Origin: an uncultured Blautia sp.
GTDB taxonomy: Bacteria; Bacillota; Clostridia; Lachnospirales; Lachnospiraceae
DNA length: 22,942 nucleotides
Direction of reading: 5' to 3'
NCBI GenBank assembly: GCA_934378195.1
Contig: CAKRPO010000036.1
Span: forward strand, 1 to 22,942
The position numbers and the translations under genes are program-made. The first letter of the stretch is position 1, and each line of letters begins with the position of its first letter. The notes beneath the pieces are model-generated. The model worked only from the letters and a program-made list of their open reading frames with translations. It was not told the DNA's origin and did not search any database. Positions 7,502-15,174 of this stretch are shown here, one piece after another.

Positions 7502-8107
7502 ATGGCAAAACAAACCTGGAAGCCGGGAAATATGATCTATCCGATCCCGGCAGTTATGGTGAGCGTTACAGATGGAAAAGGTCAGGATGATATTATAACA
7601 GTTGCGTGGACCGGCACCATCTGTACAAATCCTCCGATGGCTTATATTTCAGTAAGGCCGGAGCGCTTTTCTTATCACATGATAAAAGAAACAGGAGAAT
7701 TTGTGATCAATCTGACCACTGAAGAACTGGCTGGTGCAACGGATTACTGTGGCGTCAGATCCGGACGTGATGTAGATAAATTTAAAGAGACCGGACTTAC
7801 AAGAGAAAAGGCTGATATCGTGCAGGCACCGATGATAAGGGAAGCACCGGTATCAATCGAATGCAAGGTTAGAGAAATCCGGGAGCTTGGTTCACATCAT
7901 ATGTTTCTGGCAGATGTAGTTGCTGTTCATGCGGATGAGAAGTATATGGATGAAAATAATCGATTCGACCTGAACAGAGCCAGACCGCTGGTGTATTCTC
8001 ATGGGGAATATCTTGGAACCGGAAAGAAACTGGGAACATTTGGTTATAGTGTCAAAAAACGTAAAAAACCTGTTCCCAAAAGGTCGAAAAGAGCCGCAAA
8101 GCCTTGA
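7502..8107 (+). CDS. Flavin reductase-like, FMN-binding split-barrel protein
   Basis: A 201-aa cytoplasmic protein of the flavin reductase-like family (FMN-binding split barrel). Supporting signatures are the N-terminal PIPAVMVSV strand, the TVAWTGTICTNPPMAYISV stretch and the FVINL strand typical of this fold. Such proteins bind FMN and reduce flavins or act as small FMN oxidoreductases; substrate and partner cannot be told. The last 17 residues form a strongly basic tail (KKRKKPVPKRSKRAAKP) not needed by the fold, perhaps a nucleic-acid contact. A good GGAGG lies just before the start, and it follows the pyrophosphatase gene by 15 nt, so it is the last gene of that operon. No clear terminator follows it, and the next gene has its own promoter. 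Confidence 0.85.
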   Translation: MAKQTWKPGNMIYPIPAVMVSVTDGKGQDDIITVAWTGTICTNPPMAYISVRPERFSYHMIKETGEFVINLTTEELAGATDYCGVRSGRDVDKFKETGLTREKADIVQAPMIREAPVSIECKVREIRELGSHHMFLADVVAVHADEKYMDENNRFDLNRARPLVYSHGEYLGTGKKLGTFGYSVKKRKKPVPKRSKRAAKP

Positions 8108-8117
8108 GTTAAAACAA

Positions 8118-8146
8118 TTGCAGAATACTGCTGTTTATGGTAAAAT
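8118..8146 (+). promoter_or_regulatory. Promoter for the shikimate-kinase-like gene
   Basis: TTGCAG (8118-8123), a 17-nt spacer and TAAAAT (8141-8146) with a TGG extended element (8138-8140) form a good sigma-A promoter. It starts within 11 nt of the flavin reductase stop codon. Confidence 0.7.
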
Positions 8147-8188
8147 ATTTTTTAAGCAATTCATAAGAGACAGGAGAAAAGACACTTT

Positions 8189-8698
8189 ATGAATAATATA
8201 ACGTTGATAGGAATGCCGGGAGCAGGGAAAAGTACAATAGGAGTTGTACTGGCTAAGGTATTGGGCTATCAGTTCCTTGATTCCGATCTTCTGATCCAGA
8301 AACAGGAAAAGAGACGCCTGTCCGAAATCATTGAAGAAGAAGGATATATAGGATTTCAGGAGGTCGAGAATCGTGTCAATGCCTCAATCGAAGCGGACAA
8401 GACCGTTATTGCGACCGGTGGAAGTGTGGTTTATTGTGAAGAGGCCATGGAACATCTGAAATCCATTGGAACCGTTGTATATTTGAAATTATCTTTGAAT
8501 GCTCTTTCCAAACGACTCGGAAATCTGAAGGGCAGAGGCGTTTTGCTGAGAGAAGGACAGACCCTTACGGATCTGTATGACGAAAGAACTCCATTATATG
8601 AAAGATATGCAGACATTGTGATAGATGAAGAGGGGAAAGATCTGGAAGCAAGTCTGGAGCTCCTTTTGGAAACACTAAAAGATAAATCAGAACAGTGA
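8189..8698 (+). CDS. Shikimate kinase-like P-loop kinase with altered substrate motifs
   Basis: It belongs to the shikimate kinase family, which phosphorylates shikimate at O3 in chorismate synthesis. The length, 169 aa, is normal. Seen: Walker A GMPGAGKST (8-16), DSD (31-33), lid region KGRGVLLREGQ and ERTPLY with R133. Oddities against the family consensus: the GE..FR..E motif reads GYIGFQEVE (52-60), so the shikimate-contacting arginine is a glutamine, and the GGG loop reads GGS (77-79). Related sequences in gut clostridia are routinely labelled shikimate kinase, but a different small acid or alcohol substrate is possible. No other aro gene is in the window to support the pathway assignment. 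It has its own promoter and a ribosome site AGGAG (8172-8176), 12 nt from the ATG. Confidence 0.8.
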   Translation: MNNITLIGMPGAGKSTIGVVLAKVLGYQFLDSDLLIQKQEKRRLSEIIEEEGYIGFQEVENRVNASIEADKTVIATGGSVVYCEEAMEHLKSIGTVVYLKLSLNALSKRLGNLKGRGVLLREGQTLTDLYDERTPLYERYADIVIDEEGKDLEASLELLLETLKDKSEQ

Positions 8699-8701
8699 AT
8701 T

Positions 8702-8718
8702 TGTTCACAGGCTGAACA
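8702..8718 (+). repeat. Perfect inverted repeat TGTTCA-N5-TGAACA
   Basis: Two 6-bp arms (8702-8707 and 8713-8718) are separated by CAGGC, only 3 nt after the shikimate-kinase-like stop codon and about 55 nt upstream of the murA -35 box. There is no U-tract, so it is more like an operator for a dimeric regulator than a terminator. Confidence 0.45.
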
Positions 8719-8770
8719 GCACGTAACCATTAAAAAGCAGGGGAGCAGGAGCGTACAGAGGAAATTTTTA

Positions 8771-8798
8771 TTTACAAATGTGAAATTTGTGTTATAAT
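8771..8798 (+). promoter_or_regulatory. murA promoter with an inverted repeat in its spacer
   Basis: TTTACA (8771-8776), a 16-nt spacer and a perfect TATAAT (8793-8798) with TGT before it. The inverted repeat ACAAAT (8774-8779) / ATTTGT (8785-8790) fills the spacer between the two boxes, a position where a bound repressor would block RNA polymerase. Confidence 0.7.
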
Positions 8799-8811
8799 AC
8801 GAAACTGAGCT

Positions 8812-8830
8812 TTTTAACAAAGTGTTAAAA
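8812..8830 (+). other. Hairpin in the murA leader
   Basis: TTTTAACA (8812-8819) and TGTTAAAA (8823-8830) form a perfect 8-bp hairpin with a 3-nt loop, close to the predicted 5' end of the murA mRNA. It has no following U-tract; it may stabilise the transcript or be a palindromic operator. Confidence 0.4.
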
Positions 8831-8898
8831 GTATGATAAAAATTTATTTCTGGTATTCGCTTCGGCTTGCGGAGTGAAAATAATTATAGAGGTGCTTT

Positions 8899-10191
8899 AT
8901 GGAACAGTATGTAATTAAAGGCGGCAACCCGTTAGTGGGAGAAGTAGAAATTGGTGGCGCCAAAAATGCTGCACTTGCAATTCTTTCTGCAGCAATTATG
9001 ACGGATGAAACAATCCTTATCGAGAACCTGCCTGATGTAAGAGACATTAATGTTTTATTGGAAGCCATTGCCGGTATCGGCGCACAGGTAGAGCGAATCG
9101 ACAGATCTACAGTTAAAATCAACGGTTCTACGATCAATGATATCAGCGTTGATTATGAATATATTAAGAAAATTCGTGCATCCTATTATCTTCTGGGTGC
9201 ATTGCTTGGTAAATACAAACATGCAGAAGTACCGCTTCCGGGAGGATGCAACATCGGAAGTCGTCCGATTGACCAGCATCTGAAGGGATTCCGTGCTCTG
9301 GGTGCATCTGTGAATATTCTTCATGGAGCAATCGTTGCTGAGACAGAGAACCTTCATGGAAGTCATATCTTCCTTGACGTAGTTTCTGTTGGAGCTACGA
9401 TCAATATTATGATGGCTGCGTCTATGGCATCCGGACGTACGATTATTGAGAATGCAGCAAGAGAGCCACATGTCGTTGATGTTGCGAACTTCCTGAACAG
9501 TATGGGCGCCAATATCAAGGGTGCAGGTACGGACGTTATCCGTATTAAAGGCGTTGAGAAGCTTCACCGTACAGAATATTCCATCATTCCGGATCAGATC
9601 GAAGCCGGAACATTTATGTTTGCTGCTGCAGCAACCGGTGGTGATGTTACAGTTAAGAATGTTATTCCGAAACATCTGGAGGCAACAACAGCGAAGCTTG
9701 AAGAAATCGGATGTGAGGTTGAAGAGTTTGATGATGCTGTACGTGTACGTGCAGGAAAGAGACTTCACCGCACACATGTGAAGACCCTTCCGTATCCGGG
9801 ATATCCTACAGATATGCAGCCGCAGATTGCGGTAACGCTGGCACTTGCAGAAGGAACCAGTATCGTTACAGAGAGTATTTTTGAAAATCGTTTCAAATAT
9901 GCAGATGAGCTGTCCAGAATGGGAGCCTGTATTAAGGTTGAAGGTAATTCGGCAATCATTGATGGTGTTAAGAAGCTGACAGGAGCAAGAGTCAGTGCAC
10001 CGGATCTTCGTGCCGGAGCAGCACTCGTTATTGCAGGGCTGGCAGCAGATGGAATCACTGTTGTTGATGATATTGTTTATATCCAGCGTGGATATGAGAA
10101 CTTTGAAGAGAAGCTCAGAAGCCTTGGTGCAGAAATCGAGAAGGTTTCCAGTGAGAAAGAAATTCAGAAATTCCGTCTTCGTGTAGGGTGA
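8899..10191 (+). CDS. murA: UDP-N-acetylglucosamine 1-carboxyvinyltransferase MurA
   Basis: MurA transfers enolpyruvate from PEP to UDP-GlcNAc, the first committed step of peptidoglycan precursor synthesis in the cytoplasm. The 430-aa protein has the substrate-binding K22-N23 pair (GGAKNAAL), the catalytic Cys117 in PLPGGCNIGSRP and the PGYPTDMQPQ motif with its conserved Asp. Because Cys117 is present, the fosfomycin-reactive residue is intact. Firmicutes often carry two paralogues (MurA and MurZ); which one this is cannot be decided here. The ribosome site AGAGGTG lies just before ATG 8899. It is monocistronic, with its own promoter and a roughly 100-nt leader. No convincing terminator follows before the metK promoter at 10225. 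Confidence 0.96.
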   Translation: MEQYVIKGGNPLVGEVEIGGAKNAALAILSAAIMTDETILIENLPDVRDINVLLEAIAGIGAQVERIDRSTVKINGSTINDISVDYEYIKKIRASYYLLGALLGKYKHAEVPLPGGCNIGSRPIDQHLKGFRALGASVNILHGAIVAETENLHGSHIFLDVVSVGATINIMMAASMASGRTIIENAAREPHVVDVANFLNSMGANIKGAGTDVIRIKGVEKLHRTEYSIIPDQIEAGTFMFAAAATGGDVTVKNVIPKHLEATTAKLEEIGCEVEEFDDAVRVRAGKRLHRTHVKTLPYPGYPTDMQPQIAVTLALAEGTSIVTESIFENRFKYADELSRMGACIKVEGNSAIIDGVKKLTGARVSAPDLRAGAALVIAGLAADGITVVDDIVYIQRGYENFEEKLRSLGAEIEKVSSEKEIQKFRLRVG

Positions 10192-10224
10192 TGGATTTTT
10201 GATAAAAAATGTCAGATATTATGC

Positions 10225-10253
10225 TTGACATTTAGAGTAAATGAGTATACAGT
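10225..10253 (+). promoter_or_regulatory. Promoter of the riboswitch-metK transcript
   Basis: A perfect TTGACA (10225-10230) is followed after 17 nt by TACAGT (10248-10253). Initiation near 10260 would start the transcript about 30 nt before the SAM riboswitch stem. Confidence 0.6.
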
Positions 10254-10291
10254 ATGTACTGCAATTAATACACAATAACTAAATAAAGCGG

Positions 10292-10396
10292 CCTTTTATT
10301 CAGAGTGGTGGAGATACAAAGGATCTGTGAAGCCACGGCAACCCCTTGATATATAAGGAAGGTGCCAACCTGAGCGAGTCATCGAACAATAAGAGG
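10292..10396 (+). promoter_or_regulatory. SAM-I (S-box) riboswitch aptamer
   Basis: The conserved SAM-I core is readable: AGAGTGGTGGAG, CACGGCAACC and AAGGTGCCAACCTGAG in the right order. The P1 stem pairs CCTTTTATT (10292-10300) with AATAAGAGG (10388-10396), 9 bp including one G-U pair. With SAM bound, P1 forms and holds AGGATTG (10394-10400) partly away from CAGTCCT (10416-10422). Without SAM, those two 7-nt segments pair as an antiterminator. The arrangement is a transcriptional OFF switch, the usual mode in Firmicutes, giving feedback on SAM synthesis by metK. Confidence 0.95.
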
Positions 10397-10411
10397 ATTG
10401 AAATAAATTTC

Positions 10412-10443
10412 AAGACAGTCCTGTTGTTGGGGCTGTCTTTCTT
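10412..10443 (+). terminator. Riboswitch-controlled terminator before metK
   Basis: AAGACAGTCC (10412-10421) pairs with GGGCTGTCTT (10430-10439) through an 8-nt loop, with one wobble, and TTTCTT follows. The 5' arm overlaps the antiterminator segment 10416-10422, so the two structures exclude each other. Confidence 0.9.
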
Positions 10444-10469
10444 AGTTATACAACAGAAAGGAATAAAAA

Positions 10470-11654
10470 ATGGAGAGAGAAAAAATTTTATTTACTTCTG
10501 AATCTGTAACAGAAGGTCATCCGGACAAAATGTGCGATGCCATTTCTGATGCGATTCTTGATGCGATCATGAAAGAAGATCCGATGGGACGTGTTGCCTG
10601 CGAGACAGCAACTACAACAGGTCTTGTTCTTGTAATGGGTGAGATTACAACAAGTGCATATGTTGATATCCAGAAAATCGTAAGAGATACTGTAAGAGAA
10701 ATCGGTTATACTCGTGGTAAATACGGTTTTGATGCAGAAACATGTGCAGTTATTACTGCGATTGATGAACAGTCTACAGATATTGCAATGGGTGTTGACA
10801 AAGCTCTGGAAGCAAAAATGGGAGAAGATGAGATCGATGCAATCGGTGCCGGAGATCAGGGTATGATGTTTGGATATGCTTCCAATGAGACAGAAGAATA
10901 TATGCCATATGCAATCAACATGGCACATAAACTGGCTCGTCAGCTGACAAAGGTCCGCAAAGACGGAACTCTGCCATACTTAAGACCAGACGGAAAAACA
11001 CAGGTAACTGTTGAATACAGCGAAGAAGGCAAACCGATCCGTATCGATGCAGTTGTATGCTCTACACAGCATGATCCGGAAGTTACACAGGAACAGATTC
11101 ATGAAGACATCAAAAAATATGTATTTGATGAAATCATTCCGGCTGACATGGTTGACGATGATACCAAGTATTTCATCAACCCGACAGGACGTTTCGTAAT
11201 TGGTGGACCTCATGGTGACAGTGGTCTGACAGGACGTAAGATCATTGTTGATACTTATGGTGGAGCAGGACGCCATGGTGGCGGAGCTTTCTCCGGTAAA
11301 GACTGCACAAAGGTTGACCGTTCTGCAGCATATGCAGCACGTTATGTTGCAAAGAATATCGTTGCAGCAGGACTGGCTGACAAATGTGAGATCCAGCTTT
11401 CTTATGCAATCGGTGTGGCAAAACCGACTTCCATCAATGTGAATACATTTGGAACAGGCAAGCTCTCCGATACAAAACTGGTTGAGATCATTCGTGAAAA
11501 CTTTGATCTTCGTCCGGCAGGAATCATCCGTATGCTTGATCTGAGAAGACCAATCTACAAACAGACTGCTGCTTATGGACATTTCGGACGTACAGATGTA
11601 GATCTTCCATGGGAAAAACTGGACAAAGTAGACGATCTTAAGAAATATCTGTAA
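10470..11654 (+). CDS. metK: S-adenosylmethionine synthetase MetK
   Basis: MetK makes S-adenosylmethionine from methionine and ATP, the methyl donor also used by RsmA, TrmN6 and RsmI in this window. The 394-aa length is normal. Family signatures: [12 protein letters not shown] near the N-terminus, the [12 protein letters not shown] hexapeptide region, the [20 protein letters not shown] loop and GGGAFSGKD with the catalytic lysines. The start ATG has AAAGGAA upstream and lies 30 nt after the riboswitch terminator stem. Expression is controlled by the SAM-I riboswitch, so high SAM should shut the gene off. It appears monocistronic, with a hairpin and T-run about 80 nt after its stop. Confidence 0.98.
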   Translation: MEREKILFTSESVTEGHPDKMCDAISDAILDAIMKEDPMGRVACETATTTGLVLVMGEITTSAYVDIQKIVRDTVREIGYTRGKYGFDAETCAVITAIDEQSTDIAMGVDKALEAKMGEDEIDAIGAGDQGMMFGYASNETEEYMPYAINMAHKLARQLTKVRKDGTLPYLRPDGKTQVTVEYSEEGKPIRIDAVVCSTQHDPEVTQEQIHEDIKKYVFDEIIPADMVDDDTKYFINPTGRFVIGGPHGDSGLTGRKIIVDTYGGAGRHGGGAFSGKDCTKVDRSAAYAARYVAKNIVAAGLADKCEIQLSYAIGVAKPTSINVNTFGTGKLSDTKLVEIIRENFDLRPAGIIRMLDLRRPIYKQTAAYGHFGRTDVDLPWEKLDKVDDLKKYL

Positions 11655-11734
11655 GACAGTCACGTTTTCAAAGACATCGTTTTTTCACGGATTTTATAGA
11701 AAATTTAGAGATAAGAATATAGTGATATGATATA

Positions 11735-11785
11735 ATGAACGCATATATATTGAACGACAGTTTCGATATTGTGCGTTCATTTTTT
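11735..11785 (+). terminator. Long hairpin with U-tract between metK and the histidine kinase gene
   Basis: ATGAACGCA (11735-11743) pairs with TGCGTTCAT (11772-11780). Inside, ATATTGAA pairs with TTTCGATAT, leaving a small internal loop. Six T residues (11780-11785) follow. It can end metK transcription. A TATAAT at 11731-11736 overlaps the first bases of the 5' arm, so if that is the kinase operon promoter the hairpin would sit at the very 5' end of its mRNA; no good -35 box is visible. Confidence 0.7.
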
Positions 11786-11814
11786 ATAAAGTTTTCTGGA
11801 AATGAGGGAAAAGC

Positions 11815-12972
11815 ATGAAACTGAAAAACAGGATCATTGTAGGATTCATGATGGTAATTCTGGTACCTCTTCTGCTGTTTGCTGCGGCTCTGTATGGAAT
11901 CAGTGAATCACAGCACAGGAATGCGGTTAACAATGAATCGGTACAGGAGACATCCTACGATATAACGATTTCTGATACGGGAAACAGCCAGGCAAGAATA
12001 CAGATCATGACAAAGGATCTTTTTTTTACGGCTTTTATCATTCTTATTTTTACAGGTGTGTCTGTCGGGTTATGGATTTACAGAAGTGTGGCAGCACCTC
12101 TCGTCAAGCTTAGAAAAGCAACACAGAATATCAAAGAAGGCAACCTCGATTTTGTTCTGGATGTAGAGGGAACGGACGAATTTTCGGAGCTCTGCCGGGA
12201 TTTTGAAGAAATGCGCCGCAGGCTGAAAGAATCTGCAGAAGAAAAAGTCACTATGGATAAAGAGAACAAGGAACTTATCAGTAATATTTCTCATGACCTT
12301 AAGACACCGATCACAGCTGTGAAGGGCTATGTAGAGGGAATTATGGATGGAGTGGCAGATACACCGGAGAAAATGGACCGTTATGTCAGAACCATCTACA
12401 ATAAGACGAATGAGATGGATCATCTGATCAATGAACTGACATTTTATTCCAAGATTGACACAAATCGTATTCCATATACATTCAGTAAACTGAACGTAGA
12501 GGATTATTTTTCGGACTGTGCAGAAGAAGTCGGACTGGAACTGGAGACGAGAGGAATTCAGCTCTGTTATGCCAATTATGTAGATAAAGATGTACTTGTT
12601 ATTGCAGATGGAGAGCAGATCCGAAGAGTCATTCACAATATTATCAGCAATGCCATCAAATATATGGATAAGCAGAATGGAATGAAGGGCATTATACAGA
12701 TAAGGGTAAAAGATGTCGGAGATTTCGTGCAGGTTGAGATTGAGGATAATGGGAAAGGAATTGCGGCGAAAGATCTGCCATACATTTTTGACCGTTTTTA
12801 TCGGACGGATGTATCACGTAATTCATCCAAAGGTGGAAGTGGAATCGGACTTTCGATTGTTCGTAAGATTCTGGAAGATCATGGTGGTAAAGTATGGGCA
12901 ACGAGTCGTGAAGGAATCGGAACGATCATGTACTTTGTTTTGAGAAAATATCAGGAGGTACCTATGAAATGA
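11815..12972 (+). CDS. Membrane sensor histidine kinase
   Basis: This is the sensor of a two-component system, 385 aa. Two membrane segments (about 7-29 and 69-89) flank a short outside loop of about 39 residues, too small for a known sensor fold. A HAMP domain (about 90-142) follows, then HisKA with the phospho-acceptor His160 in NISHDLKTPIT. The HATPase domain has N-box N279, DNGKGI and GGSGIGLSIV. The stimulus is unknown; the short loop suggests sensing in or near the membrane, such as cell-envelope stress. The ribosome site GAGGGA lies before ATG 11815. The gene overlaps the response regulator by 4 nt (ATGA), so the two are translationally coupled. The kinase-first order is the reverse of the commoner regulator-kinase arrangement. 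Confidence 0.95.
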   Translation: MKLKNRIIVGFMMVILVPLLLFAAALYGISESQHRNAVNNESVQETSYDITISDTGNSQARIQIMTKDLFFTAFIILIFTGVSVGLWIYRSVAAPLVKLRKATQNIKEGNLDFVLDVEGTDEFSELCRDFEEMRRRLKESAEEKVTMDKENKELISNISHDLKTPITAVKGYVEGIMDGVADTPEKMDRYVRTIYNKTNEMDHLINELTFYSKIDTNRIPYTFSKLNVEDYFSDCAEEVGLELETRGIQLCYANYVDKDVLVIADGEQIRRVIHNIISNAIKYMDKQNGMKGIIQIRVKDVGDFVQVEIEDNGKGIAAKDLPYIFDRFYRTDVSRNSSKGGSGIGLSIVRKILEDHGGKVWATSREGIGTIMYFVLRKYQEVPMK

Positions 12973-13658
12973 GTAAAATACTGATTATTGAAGATGAAGA
13001 AGCGATTGCAGATCTGGAGAAGGATTATCTGGAATTATCCGGATTTGAGGTTGAGATTGCAAACCGTGGAGATGTGGGCCTTGAAAAAGCCTGTAATGAA
13101 GATTATGATCTGATCATCCTGGATCTGATGCTTCCGGAAGTAGATGGATTTGATATCTGCCGCCAGGTACGTCAGGAGAAAAATATTCCGATCATCATGG
13201 TGTCTGCAAAGAAAGATGATATCGATAAGATCCGAGGACTTGGACTTGGCGCAGACGATTATATGACGAAACCATTCAGTCCGAGTGAACTGGTGGCCAG
13301 AGTTAAAGCACACATGGACCGTTATAACAGACTGGTAGGTTCCAGTGTAGTGAAGAATGATATTATCGAGATCCGTGGAATCAAGATTGATAAGACAGCA
13401 CGTCGTATCTGGGTCAATGGAGAAGAGAAGACATTTACGACTAAGGAATTTGATCTGCTTACATTCCTTGCAGAGAATCCAAACCGTGTATTTACAAAAG
13501 CAGAACTGTTCCGTCAGATCTGGGACATGGAGTCTGTTGGAGATATTGCAACTGTTACCGTTCATATTAAGAAAATCCGTGAAAAAATTGAATTCAATAC
13601 GGCGAAACCTCAGTATATAGAGACAATATGGGGAGTTGGATACCGTTTTAAGGTATGA
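12969..13658 (+). CDS. OmpR/PhoB-family response regulator
   Basis: A DNA-binding response regulator of 229 aa, partner of the kinase just upstream. The receiver domain (1-120) has the acidic pocket E8-D9, the phospho-acceptor Asp52 in LILDLMLPEVDG, a serine in VSAKKD and a lysine in MTKPF. The C-terminal winged helix (about 130-229) has TTKEFDLLTFL, the recognition-helix region and the terminal VGYRFKV typical of OmpR/PhoB proteins. Its regulon is unknown. Since the decarboxylase-family gene follows after 19 nt with no terminator, that gene and the kinase-like gene after it are probably co-transcribed. The family usually binds 10- to 11-bp direct repeats. Confidence 0.96.
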   Translation: MSKILIIEDEEAIADLEKDYLELSGFEVEIANRGDVGLEKACNEDYDLIILDLMLPEVDGFDICRQVRQEKNIPIIMVSAKKDDIDKIRGLGLGADDYMTKPFSPSELVARVKAHMDRYNRLVGSSVVKNDIIEIRGIKIDKTARRIWVNGEEKTFTTKEFDLLTFLAENPNRVFTKAELFRQIWDMESVGDIATVTVHIKKIREKIEFNTAKPQYIETIWGVGYRFKV

Positions 13659-13677
13659 CAAATATGGAGAGTCTATA

Positions 13678-15174
13678 ATGGAGAGACTATATAAGAAATT
13701 AGAAGAATACAGCCGGTCTGATTATTATCCGTTTCATATGCCGGGACACAAGAGAAATCCTGAATCTGTCAGAGGAGAATTTCCGTTTGAGAGAGACATC
13801 ACAGAAATCGAAGGATTTGATAATCTTCACCATCCGGAAGATATTCTTCTGGAAGCACAGCAGAATGTAGCAAAACTGTATGGAACAAAAGAGAGTTTTT
13901 ATAGTGTCAATGGAAGTACGGCGGCACTTCTTTCAGCAATTTCAGCAGCGGTTCCCCGGAATGGGCAGATTCTTGTTGCGAGGAACTGTCATAAAGCTGT
14001 GTATCATGCCATTTATCTGCGAAATCTGAAACCGACTTATATTTATCCACAGATGGACGGTGAGTGGTGGATAAACGGCGGAATTTTTCCAGACAAAGTG
14101 GAAAGATGTCTTGCCGCCAATCCGGAGATACAGGCGGTACTGATTACTTCCCCTACGTATGACGGAATTGTATCTGATATAAAAGCGATTGCAGAGATTG
14201 CACATAAATATGATATTCCATTGATCGTGGATGAGGCGCATGGTGCACATTTTCGTTTTTCGAATTATTTTCCGATTTCGGCGGTTGAACTTGGAGCGGA
14301 TCTGGTCGTGCAGAGTTTCCACAAGACACTGCCGGCTATGACACAGACTGCAGTTCTTCACAATTGCAGTGAGCGTGTTGAAAGCAGACTGATTCGAAGA
14401 TTTATGGGAATTTATCAAACCAGCAGTCCGTCCTATATTCTTATGGCAAGTATGGATGCATGTATGGATACAATGGCAGCAGACGGAAATCAGATGATTC
14501 GTGAATTTACAAAGATGCTGGAGCAGACGCGGAAGCGACTTTCTAAGTGTGAATATATCCGGCTGGTGAATCCTGTAAATGGAAAGAACGGGGTTTTTGA
14601 TTATGACCGTTCGAAACTGATTTTTTCTACCAGATATTCTTTAATGTCGGGAAGTGAATTGTATCATATTCTTCTTGATCGCTATCATATTCAGATGGAG
14701 ATGGAATCTGAAAATTACGCGCTTGCAATTGCCTCAGTAGGTGATCGCGAAGAGGGATTTGATCGTTTGTGCCAGGCAATTGAAGAGCTGGATAAGGAGC
14801 AGGCGGAAAGGATAAAAGCCGGAATACCGACAAATGAGAATGAACAGTTGGATCCGAGAGCCATGCATTTTGTGCTTACGCAGATGATGTCCATGTCAGA
14901 AGCAATGGAAGCGGAGACAGAGAGCTGCCCGGTGGAAGAAAGTATTGGCAGAATTTCGGCAGAATTTGCATATCTGTATCCACCTGGAATTCCACTTATC
15001 ACACCAGGAGAACAGATTACTGGACAATTTATCCGTAATATGAGAATATACATGGAAAAGGGCTTATATCTGCAAGGACTGGAAGATTATACAAATGAGA
15101 CAATTCTTGTAGTGGTTCAGAAGAACAGTAATGCCCAGAATACGAAGGAGCAAGACGAAGAAATTCATGGGTAA
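13678..15174 (+). CDS. Orn/Lys/Arg decarboxylase-family PLP enzyme (YaaO-like)
   Basis: A fold-type I PLP enzyme of the Orn/Lys/Arg decarboxylase major-domain family, 498 aa. It resembles the short Firmicute form (SpeA/YaaO) that lacks the N-terminal wing of the E. coli enzymes. Seen: the substrate-loop signature FHMPGHKRN near the N-terminus, VDEAHGAHF for the PLP-ring aspartate, and the Schiff-base Lys216 in QSFHKTLPAMTQT. The substrate (arginine, lysine or ornithine) cannot be told; the product would be a polyamine or its precursor. ATG 13678 is chosen over an in-frame TTG at 13636, which lies inside the upstream gene, because GGAG lies 9 nt before it. It follows the response regulator by 19 nt and overlaps the next gene by 8 nt. 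B. subtilis yaaO occupies the same place, directly upstream of tmk. Confidence 0.92.
   Translation: MERLYKKLEEYSRSDYYPFHMPGHKRNPESVRGEFPFERDITEIEGFDNLHHPEDILLEAQQNVAKLYGTKESFYSVNGSTAALLSAISAAVPRNGQILVARNCHKAVYHAIYLRNLKPTYIYPQMDGEWWINGGIFPDKVERCLAANPEIQAVLITSPTYDGIVSDIKAIAEIAHKYDIPLIVDEAHGAHFRFSNYFPISAVELGADLVVQSFHKTLPAMTQTAVLHNCSERVESRLIRRFMGIYQTSSPSYILMASMDACMDTMAADGNQMIREFTKMLEQTRKRLSKCEYIRLVNPVNGKNGVFDYDRSKLIFSTRYSLMSGSELYHILLDRYHIQMEMESENYALAIASVGDREEGFDRLCQAIEELDKEQAERIKAGIPTNENEQLDPRAMHFVLTQMMSMSEAMEAETESCPVEESIGRISAEFAYLYPPGIPLITPGEQITGQFIRNMRIYMEKGLYLQGLEDYTNETILVVVQKNSNAQNTKEQDEEIHG

Noticed and set aside
9055..9777. 240-codon minus-strand frame inside murA and a similar one inside metK
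   Set aside because: Antisense shadows of strongly conserved genes, without ribosome sites or recognisable domains.
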